DNA of 64,000 nucleotides from Flavilitoribacter nigricans DSM 23189 = NBRC 102662 (GCF_002646595.1 NZ_PDUD01000024.1:186001-250000); one strand, 5' to 3'; shown: positions 1-9,255, counted from the stretch's first letter. The notes: generated by a model from the letters alone, not told the origin. Numbers and translations: made by a program.

Positions 1-160
1 ATCGCGAAGGATTAGCGCGGATAAAGGCTTCGAGTTCCTGGGTAGATCGGCCGTACTGATTCGAATGACTTAATTCTTCTCCAGACTTCAGTGTAAATTC
101 CGGCTGGCCCGTCATTACACTCCCTACCAAAAGCCATAGAATCGTTAGCCTTAATTTCAT
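1..160 (-). CDS. Secreted protein of unknown function, N-terminal part only
   Basis: An open frame begins with ATG at 160 on the minus strand and runs off the left edge of the window without a stop (53 codons visible). The first 18 or so residues (MKLRLTILWLLVGSVMTG) form a short positively charged start followed by a hydrophobic core, like a Sec signal peptide ending near Gly-Gln. The rest is polar and rich in Glu/Ser and matches nothing I recognise. The gene transcribes leftward, away from gldB. Function cannot be given; only the export signal is supported. Confidence 0.55.
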   Translation of the reverse strand, partial: MKLRLTILWLLVGSVMTGQPEFTLKSGEELSHSNQYGRSTQELEAFIRANPSR

Positions 161-230
161 AAGATCTCGTTGCTCCGTTTAAATGAACCGTGAATATACG
201 ATCTAAAAGCGAGTTTCGAACATGTTTGGG

Positions 231-245
231 GCGGGGTCTCCCCGC
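231..245. terminator. GC-rich hairpin between the edge gene and gldB
   Basis: A perfect 6-bp stem GCGGGG / CCCCGC with a TCT loop is followed on the plus strand by CTTTAT. It lies in the 275-bp space after the end of gldB and before the edge gene, where both neighbours are on the minus strand. It may end the gldB transcript, but there is no T-run on the minus strand, so this is weak. The rest of 161-435 shows nothing else. Confidence 0.25.
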
Positions 246-435
246 TTTATCACCAGGGCGATTCCGTACTAAAGCATTGCCATACCATTTTTTTCAAGCG
301 CGATATCTATTTCAATTGCCATAGCAGACGAAAGGCAGCGTGCTGCTCCAACCATCACCTTTCCGCCTGATCTTGAACAATTTACTTTACTACTCCCTGT
401 TTTCAACAATTTAAGAGCTGAATACCTCGCCCGCT

Positions 436-1470
436 TTATCCCCGGGGTTTGTATTTCGATTGTTCCAATATGTACTGGGCGTCTTCCAGGCCGAGGAGAT
501 CCTGCAGGCTGAGTTCCGGGTAACGGCGCATGAAGGCCTCCACAATTTTCAGGCCCATATAATTGGCCGTACGGCCGGGAGCTTCCGGCGGCATGCCCGG
601 AGAACTCGGGCTGTAATCCACCAGCTTTCTAAATTTTTGAAAATCCGTAGAATACAGCAACTGTTCTTTCAGGAAATGGGCCCACATTTCAAGTTCGTTA
701 TTTTTTAGCCAGGCCACCTGCGTTTCCGGTAGTTCCAGCAAAATACTGTCCGGAGTATACGGCAGCAGAGCCCGCTGAATGTACATTTGTTTGCCGTTGT
801 TGACCATTACGTCCAGCAGCCGGTTGCCGCGCGGCTCACCGACGAGGTCCTTCACCAGGGGTTGGAGGGATTTGCTCACCAGGTGTTTCCGGTCAAAACT
901 CCGGGTCAGATAAGCGGAGAAATTCGGATTATTCGGTACGTAGCGGCCATAGGGATAGTCGCTACCCAGGAAAAAATCCAGACCGACGCCCAGATCCCCT
1001 TCGCCGTAAATGAAAGCGGCGATGGAGTATTCCGAAATAAAGGTGGTGACCTTCGGAGTGGGATAATCCGGGAAGTGATATTTCAGGTATTTAAAAGCCT
1101 GCGCAAATTCCGATTGAATGTCGTCCAGCCGCGGATACACCACCTGGGTCGTATCGTACAGGAACTGAATGGCCGGATGCTGGAGAAATCCTTTAACGTA
1201 GGCTTCGTGCCCCTCAGGAGCCATCTGCGGATTTTTCGATCCCAGAACATAGGTAAAATATACTTCACTGAATTCCGGATATTTTGCCTCCAGTGCAGCC
1301 AGTCCTTCCTCGATTTGACTGGTATCGATAGCGAAAAGATCCTGCTCGAAACGTCTGATGTCCACAGAAACGTCAATGTGGTCAACATTGGGGACTTCAA
1401 TAACGTTATCGTTACCACAGCCCGCCAGACTGAGCGCGGCGAAGATAATGATTGCAAATTTCCAACTCAT
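436..1470 (-). CDS. gldB: Gliding motility lipoprotein GldB
   Basis: A 344-residue lipoprotein. The signal ends in the lipobox SLAGC with Cys18, so the mature protein is anchored in the cell envelope. The mature start (near residues 30-60, VDIRRFEQDLFAID) and the long globular body with the YLKYHFPDYPTP region match the GldB family, which is needed for gliding in Flavobacterium and is found even in non-gliding Bacteroidota that have T9SS. Family length is about 320-350. It is divergent from a PorT-like barrel gene 217 bp away, which fits an envelope or T9SS setting. Transcription is leftward. Confidence 0.85.
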   Translation of the reverse strand: MSWKFAIIIFAALSLAGCGNDNVIEVPNVDHIDVSVDIRRFEQDLFAIDTSQIEEGLAALEAKYPEFSEVYFTYVLGSKNPQMAPEGHEAYVKGFLQHPAIQFLYDTTQVVYPRLDDIQSEFAQAFKYLKYHFPDYPTPKVTTFISEYSIAAFIYGEGDLGVGLDFFLGSDYPYGRYVPNNPNFSAYLTRSFDRKHLVSKSLQPLVKDLVGEPRGNRLLDVMVNNGKQMYIQRALLPYTPDSILLELPETQVAWLKNNELEMWAHFLKEQLLYSTDFQKFRKLVDYSPSSPGMPPEAPGRTANYMGLKIVEAFMRRYPELSLQDLLGLEDAQYILEQSKYKPRG

Positions 1471-1504
1471 AGTATTAAAAAATCAGATTTTCCGGTTCAA
1501 ACTT

Positions 1505-1512
1505 TACTTTTG
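1505..1512 (+). promoter_or_regulatory. Bacteroidota -7 promoter element upstream of the PorT-like gene
   Basis: TACTTTTG is an exact fit to the Bacteroidota housekeeping -7 consensus TAnnTTTG. It lies in the divergent gldB/porT-like spacer, reading right, and would start a transcript about 170 nt ahead of the barrel gene. No clear -33 TTTG is visible at the usual distance, so confidence is moderate. Confidence 0.4.
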
Positions 1513-1687
1513 TAAGATGAAAGGGCAATCGGTTTTGATGCCATTCCAAAAAAATGTGACCGATACACACTGGAGCGTCTTACAAACGTTGAAGTTTTTT
1601 TACCGTTCAGGTAGATATTTCAGCGATTTATTCGTTTATCCAACGTAGGCAATTTCAAAAAATTGTGACCAAAAATAACCGTCGATA

Positions 1688-2431
1688 ATGAAAAAGTTAA
1701 TCATCACGCTTTCCTTTCTCAGCATTAGCTTACTGGGTTTTTCTCAGGAAGACCTTCGCTTTGGCTTCCAGATGAGCCCTTCCTTTTCCTGGATGACCAC
1801 CAGTGTCAACCACATCAATCCCAGTGGCACCAATCTCGGGCTCAAACTCGGTTTGCTCGGCGAGTTCTACTTTCGGGAAAATTACGCCATCGTGAGTGGT
1901 ATCGGATTTCATTTCAATGCCGGCGGCACCCTGCTTTACGAGAACGAAGGTAAATACTGGCCCAATTCCGACATCCCCACTTCCATCCTGACGGACAGCC
2001 TCACCTTTAATGCCGATACCAAGTTCAAATACGGTATCCAGTATCTGGAGATCCCTTTCGGACTGAAAATGAGAACCCGGGAGTTTGGGTATATTCGCTA
2101 TTATTTCCAGCCGGACCTCACCCTGGGCTTTAAATCCCAGGCCCGCGGTACCATCGAAGGAGTGGGCGTAACCGATGAAGATGAAAAATACAACATACGG
2201 AAAGAAGTGAACGGCATCAACTTAAGCTGGGGACTCGGAGCCGGTATCGAATATACCATTTCCGAAAATACCAGTCTGATCGCCGGCCTGGCCTTCCAGA
2301 AAGGTTTTGCCGATGTTACCGACGACCGGAGGGCTACCTATTTTGACAGCCGCGACGGCAACCTCGAAAAAGAGGAAAAATCAAAAGGTACCGTCAATTC
2401 CATTACCCTTCGGGTAGGCATCATGTTCTAA
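1688..2431 (+). CDS. PorT-like outer-membrane beta-barrel protein
   Basis: 247 residues with a clear signal peptide (cleavage near Gln20) and alternating amphipathic strands ending in Phe (SITLRVGIMF), as in outer-membrane barrels. The order of strands with GLKLGLLGEFYFRENYAIVSGIGF and a late LSWGLGAGIEYTI segment resembles the porin/PorT family; PorT is a T9SS outer-membrane component. The position beside gldB supports a secretion role, but many small Bacteroidota barrels share this fold, so a true PorT assignment is inference. Start is the ATG before MKKLIIT; nadC follows 117 bp later on the same strand. Confidence 0.6.
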   Translation: MKKLIITLSFLSISLLGFSQEDLRFGFQMSPSFSWMTTSVNHINPSGTNLGLKLGLLGEFYFRENYAIVSGIGFHFNAGGTLLYENEGKYWPNSDIPTSILTDSLTFNADTKFKYGIQYLEIPFGLKMRTREFGYIRYYFQPDLTLGFKSQARGTIEGVGVTDEDEKYNIRKEVNGINLSWGLGAGIEYTISENTSLIAGLAFQKGFADVTDDRRATYFDSRDGNLEKEEKSKGTVNSITLRVGIMF

Positions 2432-2548
2432 GGTTTTCGCCGAAGCGAAGACCGGCGGATCTACAAGGATACCAGCGGAAGGCTGCGGCCGGATCGCCAA
2501 TAAACTGACCCCGACATTTTTACAGAAACATTTGCCAATTAGAAACGC

Positions 2549-3403
2549 ATGGATAAAGAGACCCAGCAGTTGCTCGACACCTTCATCGAGCAGGCCCTCG
2601 CCGAAGATGTAGGCGACGGTGATCACACCTCACGCGCCTGTATTCCCGCAGACGCCCAAAGCAAAGCGAAATTACTGGTCAAAGACCCGGGTATTCTCGC
2701 GGGCGTAGCGGTGGCCGAAAGGATCTTTCAAAAGGTAGATCCCGCCGCCAAAATTGATCTCCACATGGAAGACGGCAGCGCCATGAGCTACGGCGATATC
2801 GCCTTTGAAGTGACCTGTAATTCACGGGCGCTACTCATGGCGGAGCGCCTCGTGTTGAACATCATGCAGCGCATGAGCGGTATCGCTACCCTCGCCAATC
2901 GTTTCCATTTCGAGGTAGAAGACCTGCCGGTGAAGATCCTCGACACCCGCAAAACTACCCCGCTGATCCGCTTCCTGGAAAAGTGGGCCGTGCGTCTGGG
3001 TGGGTGCTACAACTACCGGGACGGACTCTACGACTGGATCATGATCAAGGATAACCACATCGAAGCCTGCGGCGGTATTCACCAGGCGATCGAAGCGGTG
3101 AATCAGTACCTGAAAGCAGAAAAGCTGGATCTGGGCGTTACGGTGGAAGTGCGCAACCTGGTGGAGCTCTACGAAGTACTCGAGATCGGGCAGGTTACCC
3201 GGATTATGCTGGATAACTTTGAGATCCCCATCCTGAACGAAGCGGTCGCTATCGTTGCGGGTCGCTTTGAAACGGAAGCTTCCGGGGGCATCAATATCCA
3301 CAACGTACGCCGGGTAGCACAGTCCGGAGTGAATTACATTTCGGTAGGTGCACTGACCCATTCGGCTACCAGCCTGGACCTGAGTCTCAAGATCATTGAG
3401 TGA
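2549..3403 (+). CDS. nadC: Nicotinate-nucleotide pyrophosphorylase (carboxylating)
   Basis: 284 residues, the usual length for NadC (quinolinate phosphoribosyltransferase), which makes nicotinate mononucleotide from quinolinate and PRPP in de novo NAD synthesis in the cytoplasm. Family signatures are all present: EDVGDGDHTS near residue 20, NIMQRMSGIAT near 109, DTRKTTP at about 131, KDNHI at about 167, EVRN near 202, MLDN near 220 and EASGGI near 245. A kynureninase is encoded at 59.7 kb, so quinolinate could come from tryptophan breakdown. The stop codon overlaps the start of the next gene. Confidence 0.95.
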   Translation: MDKETQQLLDTFIEQALAEDVGDGDHTSRACIPADAQSKAKLLVKDPGILAGVAVAERIFQKVDPAAKIDLHMEDGSAMSYGDIAFEVTCNSRALLMAERLVLNIMQRMSGIATLANRFHFEVEDLPVKILDTRKTTPLIRFLEKWAVRLGGCYNYRDGLYDWIMIKDNHIEACGGIHQAIEAVNQYLKAEKLDLGVTVEVRNLVELYEVLEIGQVTRIMLDNFEIPILNEAVAIVAGRFETEASGGINIHNVRRVAQSGVNYISVGALTHSATSLDLSLKIIE

Positions 3404-3969
3404 TGAGCTGGGATATAGACCTGATCCGGACCGCCTGGAGCATTGCCGCCAAGGCCCACGATGGCCAGAAGTACGGCGGTTCGGAGCCCGGTGAGCAAAT
3501 TGAGTATCTTAAACACATCGGTGGGGTCACCCTCGAGATCATGCAGGCAATGGTGCACCATCCGGAAGCCGACGCCGAGCTGGCCCTGACCTGTGCCATT
3601 CTGCACGACACCGTCGAGGATAGTGAGATCTCCCTCTCCTATCTGTTCGATCAGTTCGGCAGTTCCATTGCCTCCGGTGTTTCGGCGCTCACCAAGAATC
3701 CGGCGCTTCAGGGTAAAGAAGCGTCCATGCTCGATAGTCTCCGCCGGATCAAAGAACAACCCGAAGAAGTCTGGATGGTGAAAATGGCCGATCGCATCAT
3801 CAACCTTTCCCAACCTCCCTATTACTGGAATACTGAAAAGATCAAGGCCTATCGCGCGGAGGCGCAACTCATCCACCAGCACCTACACAGCGCCAGCCAC
3901 TATCTGGGCCAACGCCTGCAGGATAAGATCGACGCTTACCCTCCGGGAGGGCTACCCGATGAGGAGTGA
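3403..3969 (+). CDS. HD-domain hydrolase related to RelA/SpoT and MESH1
   Basis: 188 residues made of a lone HD domain. The layout resembles the hydrolase half of RelA/SpoT and MESH1: KAHDGQKYGG at the start, a metal His in YLKHIGG (about His38), the HDTVED motif (His68-Asp69) and KMADRIINL with Asp130. This suggests a metal-dependent pyrophosphohydrolase acting on (p)ppGpp or a similar nucleotide; no synthetase or TGS domain is present, so it would be a small alarmone hydrolase type. ATG shares its A with the nadC TGA (TGATG), a sign of translational coupling. A GTG lies one codon upstream. Substrate is not proven. Confidence 0.75.
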   Translation: MSWDIDLIRTAWSIAAKAHDGQKYGGSEPGEQIEYLKHIGGVTLEIMQAMVHHPEADAELALTCAILHDTVEDSEISLSYLFDQFGSSIASGVSALTKNPALQGKEASMLDSLRRIKEQPEEVWMVKMADRIINLSQPPYYWNTEKIKAYRAEAQLIHQHLHSASHYLGQRLQDKIDAYPPGGLPDEE

Positions 3970-4004
3970 GCAATGAGGGGTGCATTCCACCCGCTCATTG
4001 CTCA
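3967..4004 (+). terminator. Long hairpin that includes the stop codon of the HD gene
   Basis: The left arm TGAGCAATGAGGGGTG begins with the TGA stop at 3967 and pairs with CACCC-G-CTCATTGCTCA, ending at 4004. The stem is 16 bp with one bulged base and a 5-nt loop. No T-run follows, so it may be a factor-assisted terminator or an mRNA-protecting 3' structure rather than a classical terminator. Confidence 0.5.
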
Positions 4005-4069
4005 TTTCCAACATCCTTCACACTTCTCTTTCCGCCCTTTGCTTCCTTTCTTCTCTTGATCTTAGTACG

Positions 4070-4174
4070 TTACGGATACGCCCGTACAAAGATGAATACA
4101 AGCGTCATGAGAGCGAGAGCGATCAGCCATAAGCGCGGATCCTGGGTTCGCGTGTTTTTTCCTAAAGAAGACAT
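4070..4174 (-). CDS. Possible 34-residue single-span membrane protein
   Basis: A short open frame from ATG at 4174 to TAA at 4070 encodes a polar, basic start (MSSLGKNTRTQDPR) and then one hydrophobic span (LWLIALALMTLVFIFV) ending in Arg-Ala-Tyr-Pro. This is the expected shape of a tiny inner-membrane protein, and the 324-bp space between two plus-strand genes has no other content. There is no homology evidence; expression would need to be shown. Confidence 0.35.
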   Translation of the reverse strand: MSSLGKNTRTQDPRLWLIALALMTLVFIFVRAYP

Positions 4175-4293
4175 TTTTGTTGGATTTTACGAGACGTTTG
4201 TTGTTCAGTGTTACCCACTCTATTCCAAAAAAGATGCCAAACTCTGTTTTCCTGCGAAGTTTCCTATTTTTAGGTACACATAATCCTTTCAAG

Positions 4294-4878
4294 ATGAAAT
4301 TGAACCTCGATATCAAAGTGGACAGTCCGCAGGAGTGGGTAGAGGCCGTAATTAATGATTTTCCCAGCTTTTTACAGGATCACGCCGATTGTGAACGCAA
4401 AGCATCAGCTACCGCCATGAGCCTGGTAGCCAAATATCCGAACCGCACGGAGATCATTCCCGAGTTGATCGAAACGGCCGTGGAAGAATTGGAACATTTT
4501 CAACAGGTTTACGCCGAGATGGAAAAAAGGGGCATCCAACTAGCGCATTCGATCCCCGAAGATCCCTACATTAAAAAACTGATCAAAAAAATGCATTCCG
4601 GCCTGGAGGAGCGATTCCTGGACCGTCTGCTGATCGCCTCGGTGGTAGAAACGCGCGGCGCCGAACGCTTTCGCCTGGTAGCCGAAGCGGTGGAAGAAGA
4701 ACACCTGCAAAAATTTTATAAAATGCTCTGGACCTCCGAAGCCAAGCACGGCCACATCTTCGTAAAAATGGCCCTGCACTACTTTCCGGAGGAAAAAGTA
4801 TACGAACGGCTCGACTGGTGGCTGGATCAGGAGGCGGAGATCGTCCGCAATCTGGAGATCCGGCCGGCCCTCCACTGA
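4294..4878 (+). CDS. tRNA-(ms2io6A)-hydroxylase, MiaE-like
   Basis: 194 residues, ferritin-like four-helix di-iron fold. Metal ligands fit MiaE: Glu in DHADCERKA, ExxH in EELEHFQQVY, Glu in VVETRGAERF, and EEEHLQKFY / SEAKHGHIF near the C terminus. MiaE hydroxylates the isopentenyl side chain of 2-methylthio-N6-isopentenyl adenosine at tRNA position 37, using oxygen. The longest open frame begins further upstream at 4177, but that extension (basic, no homology) is unlikely; the ATG at 4294 gives the family N terminus. Gene is isolated, reading right. Confidence 0.85.
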   Translation: MKLNLDIKVDSPQEWVEAVINDFPSFLQDHADCERKASATAMSLVAKYPNRTEIIPELIETAVEELEHFQQVYAEMEKRGIQLAHSIPEDPYIKKLIKKMHSGLEERFLDRLLIASVVETRGAERFRLVAEAVEEEHLQKFYKMLWTSEAKHGHIFVKMALHYFPEEKVYERLDWWLDQEAEIVRNLEIRPALH

Positions 4879-5289
4879 TCACCTTAATAATAAGGCCAGG
4901 ACCATTACTTTGCGGGTGCTCTTTTATAAGTCATCTCTGGGTTTGCTGTTCCCTTACAGATTGCCTTTCCCCGTACTCCGATGGTAAGTATTCACAAAAA
5001 AATCTCCGCTGCCTAAAAACTGGCACGATATTTTCATGTAGAAAATCAGTTATATGTTTTTAACTCGTATCCGGTAGCATCCCTCCGGATATGCCCCCCC
5101 ATATGTGTGTTCAGGAAGAATGAAAAACTACTTCCGGGAAAACTGGCTTTTGTAACTCTAATTGTAAATCCATCATAGATCATTTCCGGGCCTTCGGCCG
5201 GTGAATACCCCCTTTTCCGTGCCACGGGAAAGCCTGGATATCTATGTCCATTTACCATGAATTCTCCAAGTTGAAAAACTACATCAATC
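4879..5289. other. Intergenic region before the giant HYR protein gene
   Basis: 411 bp with no convincing gene. At about 5020-5034 the plus strand reads TGGCACG-ATAT-TTTC, close to a sigma-54 -24/-12 element (TGGCACG-N4-TTGC) but with TTTC at -12, so weak. A long minus-strand frame (5046-5369) overlaps the start of the next gene and looks like chance. This leader is probably the promoter region of the 5290 gene. Confidence 0.4.
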
Positions 5290-8200
5290 ATGAAACACTT
5301 GAAAAGGTCCATGAAACAAATCTTTACCAAGCCCACTTCGACGGGGAAGGTAAGCGGCCGCACCCGCACCGGCTGGCGCCATCTGGCCCTGTGTCTTTTC
5401 CTATTAGGAGGCTTGTCCTTCCAAAGTAATGCTCAGGATAATTGCACCTTAGTATGTAACGGCACCCTGGAAGCGCCCAATGAGGCTTCTCTGGGTACCG
5501 GTTGTATGTTGAGGATCGATCCGGATCATATTCTGGAAGCGCCGCAAACCTGTCCGGGAGATAAACTGATCACGATCAGGGACCTCGAAAACAATCTCCT
5601 CGCGCAGGCAACCAATATGATTGAATTCCAGGCGGACGAATACGTCAACCAGATCGTCAGTGTAACGATCACCGATCAGGCCACGCAGGATTTCTGTGTG
5701 GGTTATCTGCGCTTGTCCGATACCCGTCCTCCGTTTTTCACCAATTGCAGTCCGGTGACGGCTACCTGTGTAAACGAAACAGATCCGGAGATCATCGGCT
5801 CGCCGCTGGTGGCGGACAATTGTATCGGAGAGATCGACCTGACCTTCAACGATGTAGTGCAGGAGGGGAACTGCCTCGAAAACAACCTGTTGATCATTGA
5901 ACGGACCTGGACGGCCACCGATGCCAGCGGTAATTCAACCGAATGTGTGCAGCAGATCACGGTAGAGCGGCCAAGCCTGGACGATGTCATTTTCCCCGCC
6001 GAGATCAACTTCAGCTGTACTACGCCGGATAGTATCCGGGCTCTTTCCGGACGCCCTCAATACGAAGGAGTAGATCTGGAAAATAACGGCCCCTGTCAGT
6101 TTGAGATCAGCATGGAAGAGGATACCGTATTTCTGTGCGGACTGATCGAATACCAGATCCTGCGGACCTGGACGGTTTCGGATCCCTGTACCGGTTTCAG
6201 CCGCGAAGATACCCAGGCGATCAATGTACTGGACAGCGACGCTCCGGTAGTGACCTGCCCGGATCCGATCACGGTACGGACCGACCCGAATAAATGCTCC
6301 GCTACCATCAATCTGCCCACGGCTACGGCCACGGATAATTGCAGTAGCGAAATAAATATAGAGATCAATACTTCTTACGGTGCCGTCGGTGCCGGTCCCC
6401 ACCCCGCCGTACCGGCTGGTCTGCATGTGATCAAATACATTGCAACCGATGCCTGCGGCAATGTCGGACAGTGTACCACCCAATTGACGGTGGAAGATTC
6501 CGACGAGCCGACCGCTGTCTGTAATGATTTTCTGATCATTTCGGCCGCCAGTGGTGGAATTGCCTCCGTTAAGGCGATCAGTTTTGACGAAGGCAGCTCG
6601 GACAACTGTGCCGATGTACTCTACTACAAGGCCCGCCGGATGACCATCGGCGGTTGTGATGGCCTGAACGGTGACGATGATGCCGAACTGACCGGAGTGC
6701 AGGAATGGTTCGACGACGATGTACTGTTCTGCTGTGATGAAATGGGCAACGGCACCATCCGGATATTGCTGCGCGTGTACGAGGTAGACCCCGGCTCCGG
6801 ACCGGTAGACCCCGCACGGGAAGAAAAAGGCGGCGACCTGTACGGCCATTACAGTGAATGTATGGTACAGGCGACCGTACAGGATAAACTCAAACCCGTA
6901 TTCGATTTTTGCCCGCCGGCGATGACCATCGACTGCCGGGACGATTACTCGGACCTGTCGATCTTCGGCAGCCCGAAAGTACGGGACAACTGTAGCTTCA
7001 CACTGGATTCCACCCAAATGGTGGATGTGAATGACTGCGGTGTAGGCAAGATCATCCGCTCTTTTTCCGCCATCGACGATGCCGGGAATGCCAGCACCTG
7101 CCTGCAAATGATCACGATCGAGAACCAAAATCCGCTGACGGAAGAACACATCACCTGGCCGGAAAATTACTCGACCGATGTATGTGGTGGCGCTACCGAT
7201 CCCGATGATCTACCCGAAGGTTTCGCCCGCCCGTCCGTACCGGATACGCTTTGCGGTACCATCAGTGTAAATTATGTGGATGAACTATTCAGCCTGGCTC
7301 CTCCCGCCTGCTATAAAATCCTCCGTAAATGGACGGTACTTGACTGGTGTTCTTTTGACCCGGATTATCCGGACCGGGGCGGTAAATATTCCCGGATCCA
7401 GATCATTAAAGTTCAGGATACCGAAAAACCGATCCTGACCTGTCCGGACCCCATGACGATCAGTGTCGATAATGACTGCGTGAGTGGTAATCTCAGTCTG
7501 CAGCCGATCGTAGCGGACGATTGTAGTCCGAACGTGCTGATCACCAATAATTCGCCCTATGCGGCCAATGGCGGCGCAAATATCAGCGGCGCTTATCCCC
7601 TGGGCACTACCGTAGTGACGATTTCTGCTTCCGATAAATGCGGTAATGTAGCCACCTGCGAGGTGAGTATCACCGTACTGGATGATAAGGAACCCTCGCC
7701 GATCTGTATCGTTGGGATCTCCGCGCCCTTATTCGATATCAGCGGCGAACCCACCGCCATCGTTCCGGCAATGACGTTTGACGGCGGTAGTTCGGATAAT
7801 TGTACCCCCGACGAGGCCCTGATCAAAACAGTACGGCTGGGTGACGGTGACGGGCTGGTAGCTCCCACCGAATCCGAGCTGGTCCTCAATTGCGAACATA
7901 TAGGAACGCAACTGGTAGAATTCTGGGTAACGGATGATGCCGGTAACAGCAACTACTGCCTGACCTACGTCAACGTTCAGGATAACAGCAATCTCTGTGA
8001 CGGCTTCGCATCCGGTATGATCGCCGGGGGGATCCAGAACGAAATGGGAGATATGGTGGAAGATGTACACGTACAGATCAACGGTCCGGAACCTCATAAG
8101 ATCATGACCGATGCCAAAGGACATTTCGAATTCCCGGATCTCGCATTCGGTCAGGATTATACGGTAGTTCCCTACAAGGACGATAATGCCCTGAACGGTG

Positions 8201-9255
8201 TAAGTACGCTGGACCTGATCCTGATCTCGAAACATATTCTGGGTATCCAGAAACTGAATACACCCTACAAGATCATCGCGGCGGATGTTGACCGTTCCGG
8301 TCATATCTCGACCTTTGACCTGATCCGGTTGCGGCGACTGATCCTGCATATTGAAAACGAATTACCCTCGCAGAGTGGAAGCTGGAGATTTGTCGACGCC
8401 TCTTTCCAGTTCCCGATGCCGGAAAATCCGTTTGCCACTTATTTCCCGGAAGTCTACAACATCAACGACTTTGCCGATGCGGAAATGAAAGCGGACTTTA
8501 TCGCCATCAAGATCGGGGACGTCAATGCCTCGGCTAAAGCCAACAGCCTACCGGATGTAGAACGGCGAGATGGCGTAGGCAAAATGACCTTCCTTACCGC
8601 CAATCAGGAATGGAAGGCCGGCGAAGAGCTCAAGGTCACTTTCCGGGCGAAGGATATGGATCGCTACGAAGCCTACCAGTTCACCCTCGCCTACGAGACC
8701 AATGCCCTCGAACTGGTATCAACGGAAGCCGGATCGTCCCTCTCTAATATGGGTGAGGAAAACTTTGGTCGCACATACGACTCGGACGGATTCCTGACGG
8801 TGAGCTGGAATGAGACCACCGCCATCCGCCTGAATGAGGAAAGCGAACTGTTTACGCTGACCTTTAATACCCTGCAGCCCGGCAAACTGAGTGATCTGAT
8901 CGCGATCAATTCCCGGCTGACCGAAGCCGAGGGCTACCCGCGGGAAGGCAATCCGCAGGATCTGAAACTCGAGTTCGAGGAAGATCTCAACCCGGGCTAC
9001 GAACTGCTGCAAAATAAACCGAATCCGTTCCAGGATCAGACGACCATCGGTTTCCATCTGCCTAAAACGGCAGAAACCAATCTGACGATCTACGATCTGG
9101 CCGGTAAAGTGGTCTGGCAACAGAGCAATGTGTACGAAGAAGGCTATAACGCCATCACGATCATTCGGTCGGACCTGCCCACAGCGGGGATCTTCTACTA
9201 CACCCTGGAATCAGGGAATTTTAAAGAAACCAAGAAAATGCTCCTCGTGGAGTAG
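5290..9255 (+). CDS. Giant secreted HYR/dockerin/cohesin-like protein with T9SS sorting domain
   Basis: 1321 residues. A long signal peptide has about 30 basic residues before the hydrophobic core (LALCLFLLGGLSF) and ends near Ala-Gln49; Met8 is another possible start. The body holds repeated HYR-type Ig-like modules (for example PVVTCPDPITV ... TDNCS ... ATDACGNVGQC near residues 315-400, and again near 710-800), with many conserved Cys pairs. Then comes a carboxypeptidase-regulatory-like module (about 910-965), two dockerin-like calcium loops (NALNGVSTLDLILISKHILG and DVDRSGHISTFDLIRLRRLI, about 965-1020), a cohesin-like beta domain (about 1095-1235) and a type A T9SS sorting domain (NKPNPFQDQTTIGF to the C-terminal KKMLLVE). 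Probably an adhesin or matrix protein exported across the outer membrane by T9SS. A strong terminator follows. Confidence 0.85.
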   Translation: MKHLKRSMKQIFTKPTSTGKVSGRTRTGWRHLALCLFLLGGLSFQSNAQDNCTLVCNGTLEAPNEASLGTGCMLRIDPDHILEAPQTCPGDKLITIRDLENNLLAQATNMIEFQADEYVNQIVSVTITDQATQDFCVGYLRLSDTRPPFFTNCSPVTATCVNETDPEIIGSPLVADNCIGEIDLTFNDVVQEGNCLENNLLIIERTWTATDASGNSTECVQQITVERPSLDDVIFPAEINFSCTTPDSIRALSGRPQYEGVDLENNGPCQFEISMEEDTVFLCGLIEYQILRTWTVSDPCTGFSREDTQAINVLDSDAPVVTCPDPITVRTDPNKCSATINLPTATATDNCSSEINIEINTSYGAVGAGPHPAVPAGLHVIKYIATDACGNVGQCTTQLTVEDSDEPTAVCNDFLIISAASGGIASVKAISFDEGSSDNCADVLYYKARRMTIGGCDGLNGDDDAELTGVQEWFDDDVLFCCDEMGNGTIRILLRVYEVDPGSGPVDPAREEKGGDLYGHYSECMVQATVQDKLKPVFDFCPPAMTIDCRDDYSDLSIFGSPKVRDNCSFTLDSTQMVDVNDCGVGKIIRSFSAIDDAGNASTCLQMITIENQNPLTEEHITWPENYSTDVCGGATDPDDLPEGFARPSVPDTLCGTISVNYVDELFSLAPPACYKILRKWTVLDWCSFDPDYPDRGGKYSRIQIIKVQDTEKPILTCPDPMTISVDNDCVSGNLSLQPIVADDCSPNVLITNNSPYAANGGANISGAYPLGTTVVTISASDKCGNVATCEVSITVLDDKEPSPICIVGISAPLFDISGEPTAIVPAMTFDGGSSDNCTPDEALIKTVRLGDGDGLVAPTESELVLNCEHIGTQLVEFWVTDDAGNSNYCLTYVNVQDNSNLCDGFASGMIAGGIQNEMGDMVEDVHVQINGPEPHKIMTDAKGHFEFPDLAFGQDYTVVPYKDDNALNGVSTLDLILISKHILGIQKLNTPYKIIAADVDRSGHISTFDLIRLRRLILHIENELPSQSGSWRFVDASFQFPMPENPFATYFPEVYNINDFADAEMKADFIAIKIGDVNASAKANSLPDVERRDGVGKMTFLTANQEWKAGEELKVTFRAKDMDRYEAYQFTLAYETNALELVSTEAGSSLSNMGEENFGRTYDSDGFLTVSWNETTAIRLNEESELFTLTFNTLQPGKLSDLIAINSRLTEAEGYPREGNPQDLKLEFEEDLNPGYELLQNKPNPFQDQTTIGFHLPKTAETNLTIYDLAGKVVWQQSNVYEEGYNAITIIRSDLPTAGIFYYTLESGNFKETKKMLLVE

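Noticed and set aside
4177-4293. N-terminal extension of the MiaE-like frame
   Set aside because: It has unusual composition, overlaps the small antisense frame, and the family N terminus starts at 4294.
5020-5034. Sigma-54-like TGGCACG-ATAT-TTTC upstream of the HYR gene
   Set aside because: The -12 GC is not met and it is 255 bp from the start codon; kept only as a weak note.
5935-7149. 404-codon minus-strand frame inside the giant HYR gene
   Set aside because: Exact antisense shadow of a GC-rich coding gene with strong domain evidence; no start context or motif.
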